From: VRUE01 sp963705635
GTDB lineage: Bacteria; Actinomycetota; Thermoleophilia; Solirubrobacterales; 70-9
DNA length: 64,000 nt
Assembly (NCBI GenBank): GCA_963705635.1
Contig: CAVPKH010000004.1
Coordinates: 620,001 to 684,000 of the forward strand
Reading direction: 5' to 3'
The notes under the pieces are model-generated. The model was not told the origin of the DNA. It made no database searches and worked only from the letters and a program-made list of their open reading frames with translations. The translations under genes were made by a program, and so were the position numbers. The first letter of the stretch is position 1. Each line of letters begins with the position of its first letter. Below, in pieces: positions 59,345 through 64,000 of the stretch.

Positions 59345-59893
59345 CTAGAGGTCCAGCTCGACTTCGGCCGGACCGCCCGGGCCTTCGATCAAGAGCGTCA
59401 GCGGGCGATTCTCGGAGGCCTCGGAGGAAAGCTGGAAGAGCACCAGCGATCCCTCGATCGGGCCCTGCTGAGGGGTCGAATCGGGGGCGGGGATCGGTTC
59501 CTGCGATTCGACCTCGCCGCCGAAGGGGAAGGCGTAGAGGCTTTCGGTGGGGATCGCCTCGAAGGGCTGATCGTCGGCGTCGGTGATCGTGAAGGAGTCG
59601 GCGAGCTTCTGGGTCTCTTCGCTCTTGTTCTGAACTTCGAGGAAGATGCCGAAGTAAGCGGAGCCCTCCGGCGGCGGGGGCTGATTGACCAGGTAGGCCG
59701 AGTCCTCGTTGTCATTCGGGTTGAGGAAACGGGAGAAGATCACGTTGTACTGGAGCTCTCCAAGCTTGACCGGCTCGCCCTCGGCGACGTCCTTGGAGTC
59801 ACTCGAGTAGCCGCAGGCGGTGACGAAAAGCGCGAGCGCCAGCAGCGCGAGGGCGGCAAGCAGCGGCGGGACGAGTCGGTGGCGACGAAGCAT
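59345..59893 (-). CDS. Lipoprotein with DUF4352-like beta domain
   Basis: 182 residues from ATG 59893. Signal peptide with lipobox: LLAALALLALALFVTACGYS, so Cys becomes lipidated. The mature part has the feature order of DUF4352-like domains: KLGELQYNVIFSRFLNPND, GSAYFGIFLEVQNKSEETQK, FTITDADDQPFEA and LLIEGPGGPAEVELDL at the end. Such domains are immunoglobulin-like and of unknown role. It lies between the convergent PBP gene and the SRPBCC gene, which is transcribed in the same direction 28 nt upstream. Confidence 0.85.
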   Translation of the reverse strand: MLRRHRLVPPLLAALALLALALFVTACGYSSDSKDVAEGEPVKLGELQYNVIFSRFLNPNDNEDSAYLVNQPPPPEGSAYFGIFLEVQNKSEETQKLADSFTITDADDQPFEAIPTESLYAFPFGGEVESQEPIPAPDSTPQQGPIEGSLVLFQLSSEASENRPLTLLIEGPGGPAEVELDL

Positions 59894-59921
59894 CAGCCGC
59901 GAGAGCCTATAAAAGACCGGC

Positions 59922-60440
59922 TCAGGGAATACCCGTCGCGTGCCGGTTGCCGCCGGCCAAGGCCACGCGACCGGCGCCAAGCCCACCCGACTCGAGCTGC
60001 TCGCGCAGCCGGCGCAGCGCCTCGCGCCACCTGCGCTCGTAGGGAATCGAGGCGGCGGAAAGCAGCTCGAGGCCACGATCGACGGGGTTCGAAGGCTCGG
60101 TCCAGAAGGAGACCCGCACCTTGGTCAGCGATCCCGGCCCCTCGGTCAGCTCCCACAGCGTGGTCGAGGGGATCCGGTTGACGCGCCCACCGCGTCCGCG
60201 CTCGACGAGGCGGTGGGGACCGTCGACCTCGACGATCGTCGTGTCCATCCAGACCGACCGCGGCCGCACCGCGATGCGGAACCGCGCCCCGGCGCCGACA
60301 CCCGTCGACTCGATGCGCGTCAGGTGGAAACTGGCGAGGAAGTGGTCGGTGAAGGCAGGGCGCAGCGCCAGGTCCGAGATCGCGTCGAAGACGCGCTGTC
60401 GCGGCACGTCGATCTCGATCTCTGCGCTGACGGGTCCCAT
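59922..60440 (-). CDS. SRPBCC (START-like, polyketide-cyclase type) protein
   Basis: 172 residues from ATG 60440 (MGPVSAEIEIDVPRQRVFDA). Typical START-like elements: VFDAISDLALRPAFTDHF, GVGAGARFRIAVRPRSVWMD, TTLWELTEGPGSLTKVRVSF and the long C-terminal helix with RRWREALRRLREQLE. The fold binds hydrophobic ligands; substrate unknown. It probably shares a transcript with the lipoprotein gene downstream. Confidence 0.85.
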   Translation of the reverse strand: MGPVSAEIEIDVPRQRVFDAISDLALRPAFTDHFLASFHLTRIESTGVGAGARFRIAVRPRSVWMDTTIVEVDGPHRLVERGRGGRVNRIPSTTLWELTEGPGSLTKVRVSFWTEPSNPVDRGLELLSAASIPYERRWREALRRLREQLESGGLGAGRVALAGGNRHATGIP

Positions 60441-60506
60441 AGGCGGCGCGATTCTAGTCCTACCGCCTCCAGTAATGGCCACAGTGACCAAAATGCGGCA
60501 AATACT

Positions 60507-60536
60507 TTGTGCCAAGCGGCATTATCGCGCTACTAT
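60507..60536 (+). promoter_or_regulatory. Candidate promoter for the zinc-ribbon/FHA gene
   Basis: TTGTGC (60507-60512) and TACTAT (60531-60536) are spaced 18 nt; a transcript would begin near 60543, about 25 nt before the TTG start at 60567. The stretch around it is AT-rich compared with the surroundings. Confidence 0.45.
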
Positions 60537-60566
60537 GAATTGCGGAGGCGCCGGGAAGGAGTCCCC

Positions 60567-61145
60567 TTGTTCACCAGTGTCAGTCCCGGCACCAGTGTCG
60601 GGAGTTTTGATGTAGGCACGGTTCCCGGTTCGGGAACTTACTTCTGTGCTTCATGCGGCTCGCAGCTCTCTCTGCGAGAGAACGATTCACTGCCCGAATG
60701 CCCCCGCTGCGGGGCCTCCGAGTTCCACCGCGACTCGATCTTCGAGCCGCGGCAGGATCACGGCCAGACGGCGGAGATGTCGATTCCAGTCGCGCCGTCG
60801 GCCCCGGAGTGGCTGAATGTCGCGCGTGCCCTGCTGCCGGGGTCGGGGCGCTACGTCACCTGCCGCGAAGAAGACGGCGAGATCCGGATCTTCCCGATCG
60901 AACGAGGGTGGACGCGGATCGGCCGCAGCGCCGCAGCGGACATCCGCCTCGATGACCCCAGCGTCTCCCGCCGCCACGCCCTGATCGTCTCCGAACAGCC
61001 CGACTCGCTGCGGGTCCTCGACGATCGCAGCCTCAACGGCGTCTTCCTCAACGGCGAGATCGTCGACTGGGGACGGCTCGAGGACGGCGACGAGCTGGCG
61101 ATCGGGCGCTACCGCCTCTTCGCCCTGGAAGCCCTGGAGAGCTAG
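60567..61145 (+). CDS. Zinc-ribbon plus FHA-domain protein
   Basis: 192 residues. The TTG at 60567 follows GGAAGGAG by 5 nt. The zinc ribbon is TYFCASCGSQLSLREND with CPRCG (two CxxC pairs, residues 29-55). The FHA domain (residues 105-185) has RIGRSAAADIRLDDPSVSRR, the phosphothreonine-binding GR..ASDI...SRRH pattern, and LNGVFLNGE. FHA domains bind phosphothreonine, so it may relay Ser/Thr kinase signals; no kinase gene is in the window. The same zinc-ribbon/FHA arrangement is frequent in Thermoleophilia as I recall. Confidence 0.88.
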   Translation: MFTSVSPGTSVGSFDVGTVPGSGTYFCASCGSQLSLRENDSLPECPRCGASEFHRDSIFEPRQDHGQTAEMSIPVAPSAPEWLNVARALLPGSGRYVTCREEDGEIRIFPIERGWTRIGRSAAADIRLDDPSVSRRHALIVSEQPDSLRVLDDRSLNGVFLNGEIVDWGRLEDGDELAIGRYRLFALEALES

Positions 61146-61256
61146 CGGGCACGGAGCGAGGAATCGCGATCGCCGGGCGCTTTTCGCGCCTCCTCGCGGC
61201 AGCAGAGGGGGCGGCGCCCGGCGATTGCGGAATTTCCGGCCACCGGCGCCCCTAGC

Positions 61257-61655
61257 ATGGGGCCGGTGAGTACGCATCCGGATTCTCCGGAGATAGCCGC
61301 CGAGCGCGCCCGGGAACGCCTGCACGAGGAGATCGAGCGCGTCCGGGTGGGCGTCGAGGACATGCTCGCCGAGCAGGAGAACGGCGGCGACGTGGACCTG
61401 CGCCGGGAACTCGACGCCCTCCGCGACGAGACCAACCTGCTGATCAAGCGGCGCGTCCGCAAGACCGAGAAACGCTTGAACAAGCGGATCAATCGGGTTG
61501 ACGCCCGCACCCGCGCCCTCGAGGAGCGACTGGACACGGTCGAGCAGGAGCGCAAGTACGCCGAGTGGCGCATCCACACGAGCAACGAGCAAATGCTCGA
61601 CGGCCTCCTGCGTGAGGTCCGGGCGATCGCGGATCTGCTGACCCAGACGCGCTAG
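61257..61655 (+). CDS. Coiled-coil protein of unknown function
   Basis: 132 residues, almost wholly helical and highly charged: ERARERLHEEIERVRVGVED, LRRELDALRDETNLLIKRRV and NKRINRVDARTRALEERLDT form heptad-like coiled coils. It has no Cys, signal or membrane segment. The ATG at 61257 is used, but a GTG at 61266 (VSTHPDSPEI) is equally possible. Possibly structural or a partner of the FHA protein just upstream on the same strand; not recognised further. Confidence 0.7.
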   Translation: MGPVSTHPDSPEIAAERARERLHEEIERVRVGVEDMLAEQENGGDVDLRRELDALRDETNLLIKRRVRKTEKRLNKRINRVDARTRALEERLDTVEQERKYAEWRIHTSNEQMLDGLLREVRAIADLLTQTR

Positions 61656-61701
61656 CGAGGGCGAGTCCCTCTCTCGCGGACCCCGGGGGCAACTAGGAGG
61701 A

Positions 61702-62703
61702 CTAACCGCGGCCGCTCGGGGGTCCGCCACCGGAGTCGATCTGCCAGACCATCGCGACCTCGGGCTCGCGCTTTCCCTTCAGGGACAGCTCCCGTGGCGC
61801 GACCCGAGGGTGCTGCTTCTCGGCGCGCGCGTACACGCGCTTTGACATGACGATCTCGCCGCCGGCCGCCGCCGCCTGCAGGCGAGCGGCGGTGTTGACC
61901 ACGTCGCCGATCGCGGTGAAGTCCTTGACGTCGCCGGCGCCAACGTTGCCAACGAAGGCGGTGCCGAAGTCGAGGCCGATGCCGAGCTCCACCCACGGAG
62001 GCCGCGCGCCGTAGCCCGCGGCAGACAACAGGTCCTCTGCGTCGGCGATCATGTGATCGGCGGGCTCGCCGGGGAACACCCGCGGCAGGTAGAGCGCCAT
62101 GACCTGATCGCCGACCAGCTTGTCGATGATCGCGTGCCGGCAGAGCACGTCGACGGCGCTGGAGTAGAAGCGGTTCAGCAGCGCGGCGACGGCATCGGGC
62201 GCTTGGCGCTCAGCCAGCGAGGTGAAGCCACGAACGTCGGCGAAGAGGATGCCGACCTTCATCTCGCGACCCCCCATCGGCGACTTCTCGAAGCAGGCGC
62301 TGCACAGTCGCGGGTTCTTGCGCGACGGGGCGAAGCCAAAGCGACCCATGACGCGCCCCCCGATGCCGGCGTAGGGAGCCCGGCAGACAGCGCAGCGGGG
62401 ATCGCGGGGAAGGCGGCTCATGACCCGCACGAACATGCGCATTCGGTGCTGCTCGAGGTTGCGGAAGAAGTCCTCGTCGCCGGCTTTGCTCATCGGCACC
62501 CCGCTCGGCATCTTGGCCCGCGCCCGCTCGAGCTCGGAGATCCGCGCGGCCGCAGTTCCACGAAGCGCTGCAGCTCGCGCCCGCGAATCGCCTCCAGCTG
62601 CCCGGAAGGATGCTCGTCGATATGGAAAGTGTGACAACGATCGGGGCTTCCGTGGGCACCCGGGTCGCTGATCGGCCCTACTCCCCACCCCCGCCAGGAT
62701 CAC
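61702..62703 (-). CDS. Class III adenylate/guanylate cyclase, N-terminus uncertain
   Basis: The C-terminal catalytic domain is clear: VGILFADVRGFTSLAERQAP (metal Asp), DKLVGDQVMALYLP, IGLDFGTAFVGNVGAGDVKD and FTAIGDVVNTAARLQAAA. Before it a small Cys-rich segment (DPRCAVCRAPYAGIG ... RLCSACFEKSPMGG) looks like a zinc ribbon. The N-terminal part is frameshifted near 62555-62570: another frame gives HPSGQLEAIRGRELQRFVEL and rejoins at AARISELERARAKMPSG. A GTG at 62703 overlaps the gltB stop as GTGA. It makes cAMP or cGMP; which one is not decidable by eye. Confidence 0.8.
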   Translation of the reverse strand: MILAGVGSRADQRPGCPRKPRSLSHFPYRRASFRAAGGDSRARAAALRGTAAARISELERARAKMPSGVPMSKAGDEDFFRNLEQHRMRMFVRVMSRLPRDPRCAVCRAPYAGIGGRVMGRFGFAPSRKNPRLCSACFEKSPMGGREMKVGILFADVRGFTSLAERQAPDAVAALLNRFYSSAVDVLCRHAIIDKLVGDQVMALYLPRVFPGEPADHMIADAEDLLSAAGYGARPPWVELGIGLDFGTAFVGNVGAGDVKDFTAIGDVVNTAARLQAAAAGGEIVMSKRVYARAEKQHPRVAPRELSLKGKREPEVAMVWQIDSGGGPPSGRG

Positions 62704-64000
62704 TCAGTCGAGATGCTTGGATCCGCCTGCACCTTGTGGGGGACGACCATGAGGAAGTTGCCCGCGGCCTCGGCGGCCAAGCCCATGACGCGGTCGGCCT
62801 CCTCACCCTGGCCGGTGGCGCGCAGTTCGGTGGCGTAGTGGCCGAGCAGGTCGTCGATGTCGAGCTGGCCCTCGGCGTCGATCTCTTTGAGCTCGACCTT
62901 GGCGCCCTGGCCGAGCCGCCTTTCGATCGCCTCGCGGTCGATGCCGAAAGCGCCATGGCGGACGTAGACGCGGCCACCGGTCATCCCGGCGCAGGCCCAG
63001 GGACCGAGGTCGCCAAGCACGACGGCGCGACCCGAGGTCATGTACTCGAAGGCGAAGCCCTTGACGTTGGCGCGGTCGACGACGCAACCGCGACTGTCGT
63101 CGATCGCCCCCTCGGGCTCACCGGCCAGGACGACGTCGGCGCCGGAGAGGCGGATGCAGAAGCGCGAGTCGGCCGAGCCCTGGACGAAGAGGCGACCGCG
63201 CTGGGCGCCGTAGGCGAAGGACTTGCCGACCGAGCCGTTGACCCGCTGGCCCTTGGCGCCCTTGCCCTTCAGCACCGCGACCGAGCCGCCCAGCATCGTC
63301 TTGCCGACGCCGTCCTGGGCGCCCCCCTCGATCCGGATCGAGACGCCGTAGGCGTTGAAGGCGCCGAGGCCCTGGCCGGCAACCGAGCCGCCGTTGAACT
63401 CGAGGCTGGCGAGCACGTCGTCGTTTGACTCCGGCCCCTGCTCGAAGATCCGCGAGCGGGCAATCGCCCCGGCCAGCTCGGTGCCGAGCACGCGGTCGTT
63501 GGCGTCGGTGGCGCGCGGGAACTCGTTGCGGATCGTGCGGCCCGGGCAGATGTCGCCGGCGAGCGAGCCGATCTGGGCCGAGGCCTGCTTGGCCTCCATG
63601 CGAATCGGCCGGGCGACGACCATGCCGGCCTCGGCCCGCTCCTCGGCCAGCTCGGCGACGGGCAGGTCGATCGGCTCGAGGTCGAGGAACTCCTCCAGCG
63701 GCGTGATCAGCGGCGCCAGGTCGACGGCGTCGTGGTGGGAGACCTGCTCGAGCAGGTCGTAGCGGCCGACCAGGTCCTGGGCGCGGTCGTAGCCGAGCGA
63801 GGCGACGACCTGCTTGACCTCCTCGCCCATCGCCTGGAAGAAGCGGGCGCAGCTCTCGGCGGCCGTGTCGATCTCCTGCGGGGTGAACTTCTTCAGGCCG
63901 TGCTCCTGCGCCTGCTCGACCGTCTCGATCTGGGTCGCGATGCCGACGTGGCAGGTGTCGAGCTGGCAGCCGCGGCAGATCGTGCAGCCGAGGCTGACCA
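62700..64000 (-). CDS. gltB: Glutamate synthase large subunit, C-terminal part
   Basis: This gene runs off the right edge; about 433 residues are present. The first codons seen belong to the Fe-S region: LGCTICRGCQLDTCHVGIAT (several Cys for the 3Fe-4S cluster and the PVGI-like turn). Then come EHGLKKFTPQEIDTAAESCA and the C-terminal GXGXG right-handed beta-helix (FNGGSVAGQGLGAFNAYGVS to DLGPWACAGMTGGRVYV). GltB combines 2-oxoglutarate and glutamine to give glutamate. Its stop overlaps a possible GTG start of the cyclase gene (GTGA). The short terminal ISTE tail is normal. Confidence 0.93.
   Translation of the reverse strand, partial: VSLGCTICRGCQLDTCHVGIATQIETVEQAQEHGLKKFTPQEIDTAAESCARFFQAMGEEVKQVVASLGYDRAQDLVGRYDLLEQVSHHDAVDLAPLITPLEEFLDLEPIDLPVAELAEERAEAGMVVARPIRMEAKQASAQIGSLAGDICPGRTIRNEFPRATDANDRVLGTELAGAIARSRIFEQGPESNDDVLASLEFNGGSVAGQGLGAFNAYGVSIRIEGGAQDGVGKTMLGGSVAVLKGKGAKGQRVNGSVGKSFAYGAQRGRLFVQGSADSRFCIRLSGADVVLAGEPEGAIDDSRGCVVDRANVKGFAFEYMTSGRAVVLGDLGPWACAGMTGGRVYVRHGAFGIDREAIERRLGQGAKVELKEIDAEGQLDIDDLLGHYATELRATGQGEEADRVMGLAAEAAGNFLMVVPHKVQADPSISTE

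Noticed and set aside
59940..60566. Upstream extension of the FHA protein frame
   Set aside because: It is antisense to the SRPBCC gene, and a strong ribosome site precedes the TTG at 60567.

Overview
The window is about 64 kb of high-GC DNA. It most resembles an actinobacterium of class Thermoleophilia (Solirubrobacterales-like). Pointers to this are very large secreted NHL/TolB-like proteins carrying a DCRAYE motif, a short LGK..VG.KQL secreted protein, an orphan AbiEi/DUF559 protein, a zinc-ribbon/FHA protein, a MarP-like protease, an AddAB-like repair pair and F420-type chemistry (DUF385). No rRNA, tRNA or CRISPR array was found. The taxonomy is inferred from family resemblance, not from a marker gene.

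Layout. (1) 1-17155, minus strand: a very long six-gene operon of secreted or surface proteins. The two giants (11562-17155 and 4184-8715) are paralogues, each followed by a paralogous partner (8716-11565 and 1419-4187), so the operon contains a duplicated gene pair; two small secreted-protein genes follow. A candidate promoter lies near 17292-17320. (2) 17462-19190: an autoregulated-looking TetR gene, a terminator and htpX. (3) 19339-21817: a NarL-type sensor kinase and response regulator separated by an opposite-strand AbiEi/DUF559 gene whose start codon sits in the loop of a 20-bp hairpin. (4) 21861-32151: an MFS exporter, then a dispersed SUF iron-sulfur assembly locus (IscR-like Rrf2 regulator, sufC, sufS, sufU, Rieske ferredoxin, sufB, sufD; sufT lies at 43.8 kb) interrupted by a SanA-like protein, an esterase and a VOC protein. 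A common dyad lies before the regulator and before the Rieske-sufBD unit. (5) 32160-46049: mixed metabolism: DUF385 oxidoreductase, a three-gene cupredoxin/membrane-protein unit, a thioredoxin-fold protein without CXXC, ispH, a wax-ester synthase/DGAT, fxsA, a cupin, a CSLREA beta-helix protein, sufT, a HAD hydrolase and an alpha/beta hydrolase. (6) 46279-47302: a complete IS982-family element. (7) 47900-55800: an AddB-like/AddA-like pair convergent with xseA-xseB. (8) 55920-64000: HxlR regulator, MarP-like protease, class B PBP, lipoprotein, SRPBCC protein, zinc-ribbon/FHA protein, class III nucleotide cyclase and the 3' part of gltB.

The sequence carries many single-base indels. They are concentrated in 1-5 kb and 48.6-54.1 kb but also hit sufS, sufD, the Rieske gene, xseA, the kinase and the MFS gene. 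In the conserved genes nearly all are one-base insertions and the correct frame resumes at once. I read these as assembly or sequencing errors and give each affected gene as one CDS spanning its frames. Genes are tightly packed: many ATGA or TTGA stop/start overlaps and several convergent pairs whose stop codons overlap. Several long intergenic hairpins (18-20 bp arms) punctuate the window, two of which are copies of one dispersed palindrome.
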